Shown in pieces: positions 1 to 8,989 of a DNA stretch of 64,000 nt. How positions within the stretch are numbered: the stretch's first letter is position 1; every line of letters starts with the position of its first letter. The notes beneath the pieces were generated by a model. The model saw only the letters and a list, made by a program, of their open reading frames with translations, had not been told where the DNA came from and did no database searches. The DNA is from Candidatus Xianfuyuplasma coldseepsis (lineage in GTDB: Bacteria; Bacillota_I; Bacilli_A; Izemoplasmatales; Izemoplasmataceae). Location: contig NZ_CP048914.1 in the NCBI RefSeq assembly GCF_014023125.1, positions 248,001 through 312,000 of the forward strand. The letters are read 5' to 3'. Made by a program: the position numbers and the translations under genes.

Positions 1-832
1 GAGATTGGATGTAGTCCTCTAGTAGATTCATCGCCACATGACGGCGATAGTGTTGATTTGAACGTTGGTCATCAATCGGATGAATCAACGCATTGTATTG
101 CGTTTTAATAGTCATGAGTTGGTGGTGAACTTCTGGTATGGTTAATCCTATCAATTGTTGTTCGATTTCTCGACTGCGAACAACCGTTGGTGCAATAGCA
201 CCAAAACAGATGCGTATGTCTGAAATAATCGAATGCTTAATCGTCGTTACCGCTGCAAACGATAGTTTACTTATCGCATCGGCTTTACGACCTCCGACTT
301 TGACAAATGAATGCGTCGTAAAGGACAGAAGTGGAACTTGAATTTCAACAATGATTTCATTGGGTTGAATCGTCGTTTTACGAGGTCCCGTAATAACTGC
401 TTCGATCGGTAAAATCCGTTTGTTATGAAGACTTTGAACGACGATTTTCGCATCGAGAAGATAGAGGATTGGCAACGTATCTCCTGCTGGAGAAGCATTC
501 CCAATATTTCCCGCAATTGTTGCGAGGTTCCGCAACGCAGGGGAGGCAATTTCTGCAATCGCATCATGTAAAATCTGCGGCGTATCAGGATGGGCGTAAA
601 TGTCCGTTAAGGATACAGTTGAACCAATATGCATAACGCCATTCGTAACATCTATTTCTTGAAGTTTTGGAATATGCATGATGTTCATGGTTCCTTCAAA
701 ATCAGGAACCGTGTTCGCCCAACGACGACGTTGAACCATGAGATCGGTACCACCGGCTATGATATCAAGTGAATGCGTATCGAGTAACGATAGAGCTTCT
801 TCTAACGTTGTGGGAAGATAATGTTTTACCAT
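1..832 (-). CDS. Molybdenum hydroxylase FAD-binding subunit (set 1), partial
   Basis: I translated 277 in-frame residues from an ATG at 832; the frame is still open at base 1, so the C-terminus is missing. The protein is the FAD subunit of a xanthine-dehydrogenase-type enzyme, carrying electrons from the Fe-S subunit to an acceptor. Visible signs are the N-terminal AGGTDLMVQ flavin loop (about residues 26-34) and the segment NLATIAGNIGNASPAGDTLP (about 102-121), both typical of the PCMH-type FAD domain. The family is usually about 270-295 residues, so little is lost. Its start overlaps the stop of the Fe-S subunit gene by a few bases, so translation is probably coupled. It is the last gene visible of the purine operon. 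Substrate specificity cannot be read from this subunit. Confidence 0.88.
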   Translation of the reverse strand, partial: MVKHYLPTTLEEALSLLDTHSLDIIAGGTDLMVQRRRWANTVPDFEGTMNIMHIPKLQEIDVTNGVMHIGSTVSLTDIYAHPDTPQILHDAIAEIASPALRNLATIAGNIGNASPAGDTLPILYLLDAKIVVQSLHNKRILPIEAVITGPRKTTIQPNEIIVEIQVPLLSFTTHSFVKVGGRKADAISKLSFAAVTTIKHSIISDIRICFGAIAPTVVRSREIEQQLIGLTIPEVHHQLMTIKTQYNALIHPIDDQRSNQHYRRHVAMNLLEDYIQS

Positions 833-1299
833 AATCCTTCACCTTCTTTTGCGGCTCGTTTCACCGCATTAATAATCATATTGTAGCCCGTGCAACGACA
901 AAGATTTCCGGACAATCCAATTTTAATATCAAGATCACTAGGATGAGGGTTTTGTAATAACAATCCGTGGGATGCAATTAACATACCCGGTGTGCAAAAT
1001 CCACATTGGACAGCACCTTCTTTACTGTACGCCGCTTGTAATAGTTGCCCCTGTTTACTAGCAACCAAACCTTCGATCGTCACAACGGATTGATTCATAA
1101 TTGTTCCAACAGGAACCAAACAAGAGTTGACAACCCGATCATTGAGCAACACCGCACAAGCACCGCATTCTCCTTCACCGCATCCTTCTTTGGGTCCGGT
1201 GAGTTTAAAATCATGACGAAGAACATCCAACAATCGTTTCGTTGGATCGATGTCAATGGTGACGTCTTTATGATTTAGTTGAAAGGTAATTTTACTCAT
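826..1299 (-). CDS. Molybdenum hydroxylase [2Fe-2S] subunit (set 1)
   Basis: A 157-residue small subunit that passes electrons from the molybdenum site to FAD. It has both expected domains: a plant-ferredoxin-type cluster site with GCGEGECGACAVLL near residues 39-52, and an alpha-helical second cluster site with CGFCTPGM and LCRCTGY. Length and motif order match the XdhC/CoxS family. The ATG at 1299 lies inside the 3' end of the Mo-subunit gene (8-base overlap), and its own stop overlaps the FAD gene start, so all three subunits are coupled. The name XdhC for this subunit should not be confused with the XdhC maturation factor encoded at 7507-8352. Confidence 0.93.
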   Translation of the reverse strand: MSKITFQLNHKDVTIDIDPTKRLLDVLRHDFKLTGPKEGCGEGECGACAVLLNDRVVNSCLVPVGTIMNQSVVTIEGLVASKQGQLLQAAYSKEGAVQCGFCTPGMLIASHGLLLQNPHPSDLDIKIGLSGNLCRCTGYNMIINAVKRAAKEGEGLW

Positions 1300-3379
1300 C
1301 CTGCATCAACTCCATAATATATTCGGGAGTAACCGGTATTTTTGTGATGCGTTTATGAATCGCGTTTTCAATCGCAAGGGCAACAGCTGGGGCACCACCA
1401 ACTAAGGTTAACTCCCCTGCTCCTTTCGCACCATAGGGTCCTAATGGGTACGGATTATCCATAAGATAATTGTGCATAATCGGTGTATCAACTGTTGTCG
1501 GAATGATATAGTCCGTCACATTTTTATGTTGAATAATTCCGTCTTTATGCGTCATTTTTTCCATATAGCCATAGCCAAGGCCCTGTAGTTGGCCTCCGTC
1601 GGCTTGACCAAGAATGATTTGTTCATCGATGGCTTTTCCGACATCGTATATATTCCATTCTTCTAGTACGGACACTTCATAGGTGCGTTTATCTACGGCC
1701 ACTTCAACAACGTTGATTCCCCATGAATACGCGGGATAGGCATCCCCGGTGAAGGTTTCTTCGTCCCACTGAATGTACTTGGGTTGTTGGAAGTGTTCGG
1801 TCGTGTGTTGCGCTGTATGTGGTTGCCATGCTTCTTTCATCTTCCGGGCTGCTCGTGCAACCAATCCTCCGACAATCATCATTGTTCGCGATGCAACTGT
1901 CGGTCCCGAATCGGGAACGTAATTGGTATCTGGATGATTGTAGATGACTTGTTCGATGGGAATATCCAAAATCGTTGCAACCAGTTTTCGCATCGTTGTT
2001 TTGACACCTTGTCCCATATCGACTGCCGCAATTAAAATCGTTACTTCATCGGCTTCGTTCTTATCCAATTCTACAACGGCTTTGATGTGCGTTGCTTCCC
2101 CACTACCGGTAAAGCCACAGCCATGTAAGAACCAACTCATTCCAATGCCACAAAACGCATTGGATGTTTCATAGTGTTTTACTTTATCCGTGTAGTTGGA
2201 TTCTTGTAGTATCTTTTCCAGCATTTCCGGCATGATGATCGGATCACGGAAGGTACCATTGGTACTTGTTTTATCATGTTGTTTCGCTAAATGTTGTTGT
2301 CGTAATACCAACGGATCGATACCAATTTCTTTGGCGACATGATGAATAAACATTTCGATGGCAAACAACATCTGCGGAGCCCCAAAACCACGAAACGCTC
2401 CATTGGGAACCGTGTTGGTTTTAAAGACATCCCCGGTCACATCGAGATGATGGATGGTATAGGCGCCGGTGGATGCGATGAGCGCTCGGGAAAGAACAAC
2501 TCCTGACAATCCGATATAGGCCCCACCATCAATTCCGACGATACTTTTCATACCGATAATGTCTTGATCTTTTACATAGGCTTCTAAGGTAATTTTCGCC
2601 GGATGACGTTTTGTGGTTACATGCATATCTTCTTCACGTTCATAGATTAGACTAATCGGTTGTTGTAGTTTGTGAATTGCCACTGCTAGTTGACAGGCAA
2701 TCAGGGATGGAAACTCCTCTTTACCACCAAAGGCACCACCCACAGTAGCTTGTTTTACACGAACATAGTCATTATCACAATCTAAGATGGATATCACCGC
2801 ATTCTTGACATAATACGGACATTGAATACTTCCGACAAGCGTAACTTGACCCGCATCGTAATAACCGATCATCCCTTGTGGTTCAATATAAAGCTGTTCT
2901 TGATATGGGGTTTCATAGGAAATAGTGATCGTTCGATCACTCTCTTCTTTGGCTTTCTGAATATTTCCCTTATCAAAATGATAGTGAATCACGGAATTGG
3001 TAAAGTCAAATTCCGGTGTTAGGGGTTCATATTCAATCTGTACATGTTCGACTAAATCGGCTACGATGTCTTTATCCGGACCAATCACAAGGGCGATAGG
3101 CTCCATGTAATGTTCGACTTGATCGACGGCGAAAACCGGCCAATCCTCAAAAATGATCTTGATAAAATTGACACCGGGTATATCGGTATGATCAATGATA
3201 TAATAGCCGTCGGGAAGTGATGGATATTGCCGTGATACAATTTGGGCTTTTGGATGCGGACTCCGCACTGTTTTCGCATGCAACATTCCGTCAATATGAA
3301 GATCACTGATATATGGTGTTGCCCCAGATGACTTCACATGTGCATCTACTTTTTCAATCGATGTGCTTATATCTTTCAT
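1292..3379 (-). CDS. Molybdenum hydroxylase, molybdopterin-binding subunit (set 1)
   Basis: A 695-residue catalytic subunit of the xanthine dehydrogenase/aldehyde oxidase family. It begins with the a/b hammerhead domain (SSGATPYISDL, about residues 16-26) and contains GGAFGGKEE and AFRGFGAPQM, which line the molybdopterin pocket. Near the C-terminus is GAKGAGELTLVGGAP, whose Glu is the usual catalytic base. It is clearly shorter than the second copy in this operon (769 residues). The ends look intact, so the difference comes from internal loops. I chose the ATG at 3379 over a TTG at 3382 because a GAGGTGA ribosome site sits at suitable distance only from the ATG. Likely substrates are hypoxanthine, xanthine or a related N-heterocycle; this is inference from the neighbours. 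Confidence 0.9.
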   Translation of the reverse strand: MKDISTSIEKVDAHVKSSGATPYISDLHIDGMLHAKTVRSPHPKAQIVSRQYPSLPDGYYIIDHTDIPGVNFIKIIFEDWPVFAVDQVEHYMEPIALVIGPDKDIVADLVEHVQIEYEPLTPEFDFTNSVIHYHFDKGNIQKAKEESDRTITISYETPYQEQLYIEPQGMIGYYDAGQVTLVGSIQCPYYVKNAVISILDCDNDYVRVKQATVGGAFGGKEEFPSLIACQLAVAIHKLQQPISLIYEREEDMHVTTKRHPAKITLEAYVKDQDIIGMKSIVGIDGGAYIGLSGVVLSRALIASTGAYTIHHLDVTGDVFKTNTVPNGAFRGFGAPQMLFAIEMFIHHVAKEIGIDPLVLRQQHLAKQHDKTSTNGTFRDPIIMPEMLEKILQESNYTDKVKHYETSNAFCGIGMSWFLHGCGFTGSGEATHIKAVVELDKNEADEVTILIAAVDMGQGVKTTMRKLVATILDIPIEQVIYNHPDTNYVPDSGPTVASRTMMIVGGLVARAARKMKEAWQPHTAQHTTEHFQQPKYIQWDEETFTGDAYPAYSWGINVVEVAVDKRTYEVSVLEEWNIYDVGKAIDEQIILGQADGGQLQGLGYGYMEKMTHKDGIIQHKNVTDYIIPTTVDTPIMHNYLMDNPYPLGPYGAKGAGELTLVGGAPAVALAIENAIHKRITKIPVTPEYIMELMQDE

Positions 3380-3388
3380 CAAATCACC

Positions 3389-4459
3389 TCACTTGAGGGC
3401 ATGAGTTGGGCATTTGGAGATGCACAACCCACAACCAAAACATTTCTCTGGGTTGATCGTAATGATGTCTTCCATGGTAATGGCAAAATAGGGACATATC
3501 TTCTCGCAAAGCATACATTCCGTGCATTTTTCGACATCCAGTTCAGGAATACGGGGTTCATAGGTCACGGGGTTCTTTAGTACGGTTTGTTGTACATCTT
3601 CGATACTTGTATAGCCATATTTTTTTAATACTTTTGGCAAATCATTAATTATTTTCTTGTATAATTGCTTTCCTTTGATCAAAGCACCACTCAACATTTG
3701 AACAGCATCGGCTCCAGCTAACATAAACTCAATTACATCTTCAGCTGAGGCAATCCCCCCTACACCAATAACGGTAAAGTCCGGCATTACTTGTTTGATG
3801 GTGTACACAGTGGCTTGCGCAAGATGTTTAATCGCTGGTCCACTCATCCATACAAAGCCACTCTCTGGTGCATACTCAATTTGTCTTGTTTTCGCATTGA
3901 TTTTCATTGTCGGACCGAGGCTATTGATGGCTACGAGTCCACTCGCTCCTGCAGCTTGTACTGCCTTTGCAAATGCGACCGGGTCAGGAATATGAGGACT
4001 GATTTTCATATAGATCGGTTTTTCTGTATGAGACCGAATCGTGCGTACTGTATCAGCAATCACATCAAGGTTCTTACCGACATAGTGGGTCGATACTTCA
4101 AAGGCATCCGCAAACGGATCCAGTTTCGGAATCAGATACTCCATATCCTCTTTGGTATATCCGACACTGATAATTAACGGTCGTGTTTTTTGTTTCACAA
4201 GGTTGGGTAAGAACGATTCGATCCAGGTAGATGCTGCATGTTCGGACCATAATTCAGAGTTCATAACGAATGTACGATCGCCATAAATACAAGGACGAGG
4301 AATTTGGGGTTCTTTGGTGGATATGGTTTTGGTGACAAGGGCACCAACCCCTTCACCTTGTAAGAATAGTAGTTTTTCATCATCCCCGACAATGGGTCCA
4401 CTCGCAGGCATCAGTGGATTGTCCAATTGCAGTCCATCAATGGTTACTTTTAGGTTCAT
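3389..4459 (-). CDS. PreA-like dihydropyrimidine/dihydroorotate dehydrogenase-family protein with two 4Fe-4S motifs
   Basis: A 356-residue protein with an N-terminal flavin TIM barrel of the dihydroorotate/dihydropyrimidine dehydrogenase class (NPLMPASGPIVGDDEKLL near the start, VIGVGGIASAEDVIEFMLAGA further on). A C-terminal ferredoxin module follows, with CTECMLCEKICP and CFGCGLCISKCP. This is the layout of PreA, the catalytic half of NAD-dependent dihydropyrimidine dehydrogenase. No PreT partner is in view, so its electron partner may be another flavoprotein. The ATG at 4459 overlaps the TGA of the SsnA-like gene (ATGA), which favours it over upstream codons. In this operon it could reduce or oxidise a pyrimidine-like or hydantoin-like ring; the exact reaction is not determined by sequence. 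Confidence 0.85.
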   Translation of the reverse strand: MNLKVTIDGLQLDNPLMPASGPIVGDDEKLLFLQGEGVGALVTKTISTKEPQIPRPCIYGDRTFVMNSELWSEHAASTWIESFLPNLVKQKTRPLIISVGYTKEDMEYLIPKLDPFADAFEVSTHYVGKNLDVIADTVRTIRSHTEKPIYMKISPHIPDPVAFAKAVQAAGASGLVAINSLGPTMKINAKTRQIEYAPESGFVWMSGPAIKHLAQATVYTIKQVMPDFTVIGVGGIASAEDVIEFMLAGADAVQMLSGALIKGKQLYKKIINDLPKVLKKYGYTSIEDVQQTVLKNPVTYEPRIPELDVEKCTECMLCEKICPYFAITMEDIITINPEKCFGCGLCISKCPTHALK

Positions 4460-5751
4460 TGTTTCCCTTCTTTCGCTATCTTGTCCCATACACGCAGGGC
4501 TGCGTTTTGAGCTTGTTGATAGATGTCTTGTTCTTCCATTTGTAAATTTCTATTACGTAACACTTGTTGGCCATTTATAAATACATTCGATGGGTTCCAA
4601 TTGGAGAATAACCCAAAGAACAAATGACCAAACATATTGTTTGTTGTCATGGGTGTTGGTGGTTGATACACAATCAGTTGTAAATCTGCGGTATAACCTG
4701 GTTGAACTCTACCGAGTGAAACACCCAATCGACGAGATGCGTACTGATAGGTCGAATCAATCATATCAATCACATCTTGAAAGTTGAATCCTATAGGTGA
4801 TGTTGATTGATGATGCATCGCGTAGTATACAGCTTGATACTCACTTGTGATTTGGGTGCTAATGCCATCATTCCCAATGATAACGGGGATTCCTCGTTGT
4901 TTGAACAGATGGTAATCTGGTAAACCGACACCATTGTTCATATTTGAGGTGACATTAAACGCCATAACTGCTTTACGCTTTTTAATAATATCGAGTTCGT
5001 CGTCACTAAGGTAGATTCCATGCGCAAGAATACTGTCTTCTCGAACCAATCCAAATTGATCAAGACGCTTGACAACTCGACATTGATGATGTTTAAGCGT
5101 GTGTTCCTGATCCTCGATGCTTTCTGCGACATGAATATGAATCGGTTGATGGGGAAATGTTTCTTGGATTTGTTGCAATGTTTTGTCGGACAACGTTAAC
5201 GATGCATGAAGTCCGACGAGGCCAGCAGTTGTCGCTGACTGTGAATCAACGTACTGTTGATTTTCCTTAATACAATCATCCACATCAAAGCGATCACTTG
5301 TTTCAAAGCAGAGGATTTTTCGCAAACCAATTTGAGTTAGTGCTTTATTGATTGCATCCAATGATCCTTGAATCGTACCACTGGCATGATGATCAATAAT
5401 CGTCGTAGTCCCATGCTTTACATGTTCGATCCCATTGATCATCGCACAATAATAGACGGCATCGAGATCAAGATGTCGATCCAATTTCCACCATAATTGT
5501 TCCAGAAGTTCTTGAAATGATGTGGGGTTAAACGGTACGGTCATTCCTCTGGCAAATGTGCTGTAAATATGGTTGTGCCCATTGATGAAACCTGGCATCA
5601 ACAACTGATGTTCTCCATCGATAATGTAGTCATAATCACCAGAGAAATCCGTCATTGCGCCAACGGCTTTAATCGTCTCATCAAAGACCACAAACCCCGA
5701 AGGAATGTAGTGATGAAAATCATATATTTGAATGTTCTTTATCGCAATCAT
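4456..5751 (-). CDS. ssnA: SsnA-like metal-dependent amidohydrolase/aminohydrolase
   Basis: A 431-residue amidohydrolase of the chlorohydrolase/guanine-deaminase branch, closest in feel to SsnA. The metal-binding HxH is in GHNHIYSTFARGMT (about residue 58 on). A further His lies in IHIHVAESIEDQEH, another in LAHGIYLSDDE, and the catalytic Asp is in IGNDGIST. Such enzymes hydrolyse exocyclic amino groups of purines or related rings, and ssnA-type genes commonly sit beside molybdenum hydroxylase and hydantoinase genes. A GAGGTGA ribosome site precedes the ATG. The stop is shared with the start of the PreA-like gene. Substrate is inferred from context only. Confidence 0.85.
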   Translation of the reverse strand: MIAIKNIQIYDFHHYIPSGFVVFDETIKAVGAMTDFSGDYDYIIDGEHQLLMPGFINGHNHIYSTFARGMTVPFNPTSFQELLEQLWWKLDRHLDLDAVYYCAMINGIEHVKHGTTTIIDHHASGTIQGSLDAINKALTQIGLRKILCFETSDRFDVDDCIKENQQYVDSQSATTAGLVGLHASLTLSDKTLQQIQETFPHQPIHIHVAESIEDQEHTLKHHQCRVVKRLDQFGLVREDSILAHGIYLSDDELDIIKKRKAVMAFNVTSNMNNGVGLPDYHLFKQRGIPVIIGNDGISTQITSEYQAVYYAMHHQSTSPIGFNFQDVIDMIDSTYQYASRRLGVSLGRVQPGYTADLQLIVYQPPTPMTTNNMFGHLFFGLFSNWNPSNVFINGQQVLRNRNLQMEEQDIYQQAQNAALRVWDKIAKEGKQ

Positions 5752-5760
5752 AGGGTCACC

Positions 5761-7053
5761 TCATCGCTTAACTAATTGTCCAATATGGGGAATAAATGAT
5801 TGATGTTTGACGACAAATTCCCCACGGGATATCGTTGATATGACGTCTCCATTTACCTCAAAACCTTCGTATATGGTGTAATCGCATGCACCATGTCCAA
5901 GGGTAATTGTACGTGGTTGTTGACGGTAGATGAATAGATCCGCATCACTACCGATGGCAATCACACCTTTTCGTGGATACAGATGATGGGCTTTGGCGAC
6001 ATTGATGGTCATTTTATCAATGATGTTGATACCACATTTGGTGAACAATATCCGGAAAGATTCTTCGACGCCGTTCACCCCAAGCGGTATGTTTTGAAGT
6101 AGTGTATGTTTCTTGTCAGTCTGTAGAAACGTACAATGATCGGTACCAATGGTATCGATGTTGTCGATATTGGCAATCAACAACTCCTGTTCTTGCTGTG
6201 ATCGTAATGGGGGAGCCATGGTAAAGAGATATCCGTGTACGCGGTTTAACACAGAATGGTTAAACATCACATAATGGGGACACGTCTCAACGAGAAATTG
6301 CGTATGCAAAATATCGGAATACTGCTCGGATAACGCTTGAATCGTATTCCCACTCGAACAGTGCACCATGTATAGTGTTCCACCAGTCTCCCGAACAAAA
6401 CCAGCAAGCTTCAATGCTTCATTTGTCTCCGCTTCAGTTGGTCTAGCTTGTGGTAGTGATTGATAGGGTAGCGATGGGTCTTTATTGATCATCTCATCGT
6501 TTTCAATATGAGCCGTAACGGTAAATCCGTGTCGTTTAGAATATCGTAACAGTTCTTGTATTTCCGGATCATACGTTCGGCGATTGGATTCGGAATAGGT
6601 CGTAAAGATTTTCACCGTTTTGAGGTGATTGTCGTTCATCGCCTGGACAATTTCTTCGATGCCTAAGGGATTACGCAAGCAAGCATGAAATGCATAGTCA
6701 ATAACACTGTTTTGTGCCTGCTGTTTACGTTCTTTGTAGGTTTGATGTAATTCGGAAGCCGTTTGCGCTGGCTGCAAGAAATCAATGATTGTGGTTACAC
6801 CGCCAAAGGCGGCCGCTTTTGTACCATGGTAAAAATCGTCCTTGGAGGATTGTGTCCCAAGATCGAGTTCAAAATGCGTATGGGGATCAATGATTCCTGG
6901 AAGAACCAGATCACCTTCACAATCATAGGTTTCTTTGGCCTCATATACATCTGTAGTAATGGCAGATATGATACCATCTTTGATGTATATGTTTGTCGGT
7001 ACAAATTGGTTGTTTTGATAGACTAGGCCATTGATTATACGAAGATCATCCAT
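5761..7053 (-). CDS. hydA: Dihydropyrimidinase / hydantoinase family protein
   Basis: A 430-residue cyclic-amidohydrolase-type enzyme that would open dihydropyrimidine- or hydantoin-like rings in the cytoplasm. The expected metal ligands are visible in order: HTH in IDPHTHFELDLG, a Lys in TVKIFTTYS that is the candidate for the carbamylated bridging lysine, His in TAHIEN, His in MVHCSSG, and Asp in IGTDHC. Length is near the family norm (about 450). It starts at an ATG preceded by GAGGTGA and lies 9 bases from the SsnA-like gene. With the deaminase, hydroxylases and PreA-like protein it makes a plausible route that oxidises and then opens heterocyclic rings. Confidence 0.88.
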   Translation of the reverse strand: MDDLRIINGLVYQNNQFVPTNIYIKDGIISAITTDVYEAKETYDCEGDLVLPGIIDPHTHFELDLGTQSSKDDFYHGTKAAAFGGVTTIIDFLQPAQTASELHQTYKERKQQAQNSVIDYAFHACLRNPLGIEEIVQAMNDNHLKTVKIFTTYSESNRRTYDPEIQELLRYSKRHGFTVTAHIENDEMINKDPSLPYQSLPQARPTEAETNEALKLAGFVRETGGTLYMVHCSSGNTIQALSEQYSDILHTQFLVETCPHYVMFNHSVLNRVHGYLFTMAPPLRSQQEQELLIANIDNIDTIGTDHCTFLQTDKKHTLLQNIPLGVNGVEESFRILFTKCGINIIDKMTINVAKAHHLYPRKGVIAIGSDADLFIYRQQPRTITLGHGACDYTIYEGFEVNGDVISTISRGEFVVKHQSFIPHIGQLVKR

Positions 7054-7067
7054 GGACTCACCTCACG

Positions 7068-7538
7068 TTACACGATGTCGTAAGAAGTTATTGAAAAGGT
7101 GCTGACGACATCGTCAATTAAGTCTTTACGGACCGTTATATATGCTTCTATATCATGTTTAACAATAAACTGTAATAGCTTCGCAAAACATTTGTGTTGT
7201 AATTCTAAGAGACCAATTTCATCGAGGAAAATTGGTGATGCTCCTTGTTTGATACTGTTGATTATCTCTTGTTCAATATCTTGTAAAACGTCCTTGAAAA
7301 AGAGATAGGGACCGATTTGACAAGCAATCTCTCGATCTGTATCATGATAAAATTTCTCATGCATGACAAAGGGTCGTGTGGATAAATCACGCAATCGTAG
7401 TAGATCATACCCATGAACGGTTTGATAGTGCATTCGCTTGACACTGATGAATCCATCCCCTTGTTGGTGTTGGTGATACAAGTGTAATAGTCGACTGGAT
7501 TTCCCACTATTTATTGTCCCAGTAACGATATGAATCAT
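7068..7538 (-). CDS. Small P-loop NTPase (nucleoside-triphosphatase-like)
   Basis: A 156-residue P-loop protein with Walker A GTINSGKSS at residues 7-15 and a Walker-B-like LDEIGLLEL around residue 105. This fits the small NTPase group often called nucleoside-triphosphatase (THEP1-like). Its N-terminus overlaps the 3' end of the XdhC-type gene by 32 bases, which points to coupled expression and a job in the same process. A role in assembling or inserting the molybdenum cofactor is a reasonable inference but not shown by sequence. No transmembrane segment is seen. Confidence 0.75.
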   Translation of the reverse strand: MIHIVTGTINSGKSSRLLHLYHQHQQGDGFISVKRMHYQTVHGYDLLRLRDLSTRPFVMHEKFYHDTDREIACQIGPYLFFKDVLQDIEQEIINSIKQGASPIFLDEIGLLELQHKCFAKLLQFIVKHDIEAYITVRKDLIDDVVSTFSITSYDIV

Positions 7539-8352
7539 GTTGCACCAGCTCCCTCATATGTTTGTGGCCTTTCTTCTGATGGGATACAGCCAACATTTCA
7601 CTACAGATGGAAATCGCAATTTCTGCGGGTGAACCACCACCGATATCAAGTCCAATCGGGGAATAGAAGTTCGATAAATCAATATCTTTGGAAAAGGCTT
7701 CATAGGTTTTATCCAAATAGTCCATCAACTTTTGCATCGAACACAACATCCCAATGTATTTCAGTTGAATCTTTTGTTTGATGACTTGATGGATGACGTT
7801 GTAATCGTACTTATGCGACGGGGTGCATACAATCACCATACTGTCTTCTTGTAATCCGTGTTGTTCAATGTACTGGGCAAATGGCATATGAACGAGTTCA
7901 TCGGCACCATGAAACTGATCGATGACGGCTTGGCGTTCATCGATGACGGTGACATGAAAATTCATCGTTTTAAGAACGGTAGTGACCGCTTGGCCAACAT
8001 GTCCCGCACCAAAAATATAGACGTATTCACTCGGTCCAATGTATTCAAAAAACAAGGTTACTTGGCCGCCACATGCCATCGGTAATGTTTCGGTATTGGG
8101 GATGATTTTACCTTCATCCAGCAAATAGGTTTTGGTTTCACTCTGTTTTGTTTGGAAAATCGTTTTACAGTATTCTCTCGCTTCGTACTCTAGGGCGCCA
8201 CCACCGACGGTACCACTGGCTTCATTGTGTGCGGTAACCAGCATCTTTTTACCAACTTCGACGGGGCCTTCACCACGTTTTTCCACAACAGATACCACCA
8301 CTATTGGGATTCCTTTATTCTTGTAGTCAGAGGTCATCTGGTAAATGTTCAT
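7507..8352 (-). CDS. xdhC: XdhC/CoxI-family molybdenum hydroxylase maturation factor
   Basis: A 281-residue protein of the XdhC/CoxI family, which binds molybdenum cofactor, promotes its sulfuration and hands it to the hydroxylase. The N-terminal part has the family segments VSVVEKRGEGPVEVGKKMLV, VGGGALEYEAR and PMACGGQVTLFFEYI. The C-terminal part is a Rossmann fold with YIFGAGHVGQAV and the conserved IGLDIGGGSPAEIAISI. The start has a strong GGAGGAG site 7 bases upstream. One factor for two hydroxylase sets implies that it serves both. Confidence 0.92.
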   Translation of the reverse strand: MNIYQMTSDYKNKGIPIVVVSVVEKRGEGPVEVGKKMLVTAHNEASGTVGGGALEYEAREYCKTIFQTKQSETKTYLLDEGKIIPNTETLPMACGGQVTLFFEYIGPSEYVYIFGAGHVGQAVTTVLKTMNFHVTVIDERQAVIDQFHGADELVHMPFAQYIEQHGLQEDSMVIVCTPSHKYDYNVIHQVIKQKIQLKYIGMLCSMQKLMDYLDKTYEAFSKDIDLSNFYSPIGLDIGGGSPAEIAISICSEMLAVSHQKKGHKHMRELVQHDSYRYWDNK

Positions 8353-8365
8353 GGGGACTCCTCCT

Positions 8366-8989
8366 CTATAAGGTATAGGTTAATACGAGTGCAACAAGAA
8401 ATAAGAACGATGCCAAACTGAGTCGATGTGAGACTTGAGGAAGGGACACTTTTACATGGTCATTGATGACCACAAACAAGGTTCCAATCGCTCCACTAAG
8501 TAGTCCCGTGATGATGATAAAGTCGGCGATTAATGCCGGTGTGGCAAGATAGGGTGCGAGATTCCCAGTTGTCGCATATTGGAATCCCATCCACATCACA
8601 AACAACCCACGCCAAGCAATACTGGCGATTGGAAATGCGAGTAGTTTAGGAACTTGTTTATCACTGGTAAGTAGGGAGACCACAACGACAACCATCAATG
8701 CTTCCATCACGATTGAGATCATCGGATTGATCGTTTTAAAAATCGAATATTGAGGCAAGAAGAAATTCACGGATTTGATTGTTGCGGCAACAACACCAAT
8801 CCACAGCAATGCTCCTTTTGATCCGGTGACGTTATACGCACGGTACAAAATCAATCCAGCAATAGGAAAGAGAATGCTTCCAGCAATCGTTGCGGGTATT
8901 AAGTGTAAGACGTATCCAAGGGTTGCTTCCACGATTCCCCAGAGGGCTCCAAAGAAAAGTATTTGTACTATAAGTTTTTTATTCATCAT
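8366..8989 (-). CDS. Unknown multi-pass membrane protein of the Mo-hydroxylase operon
   Basis: A 207-residue, very hydrophobic protein with about six predicted membrane helices (for example residues 6-27, 34-52, 60-75, 88-106 and 188-206). I do not recognise a named family. Its ATGATG start overlaps the stop of the large Mo subunit (TGA inside ATGATG), so it is made together with the hydroxylase. Its size and lack of soluble domains recall small substrate-binding membrane subunits of vitamin-type importers, but no signature motif supports that. A transporter for a purine-like substrate is the most natural guess from position; a membrane anchor for the enzyme is another. Confidence 0.7.
   Translation of the reverse strand: MMNKKLIVQILFFGALWGIVEATLGYVLHLIPATIAGSILFPIAGLILYRAYNVTGSKGALLWIGVVAATIKSVNFFLPQYSIFKTINPMISIVMEALMVVVVVSLLTSDKQVPKLLAFPIASIAWRGLFVMWMGFQYATTGNLAPYLATPALIADFIIITGLLSGAIGTLFVVINDHVKVSLPQVSHRLSLASFLFLVALVLTYTL

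Noticed and set aside
1292-3379. Truncation or frameshift in the shorter Mo subunit
   Set aside because: Both ends and all core motifs are present in one frame, so the shorter length is explained by shorter loops.
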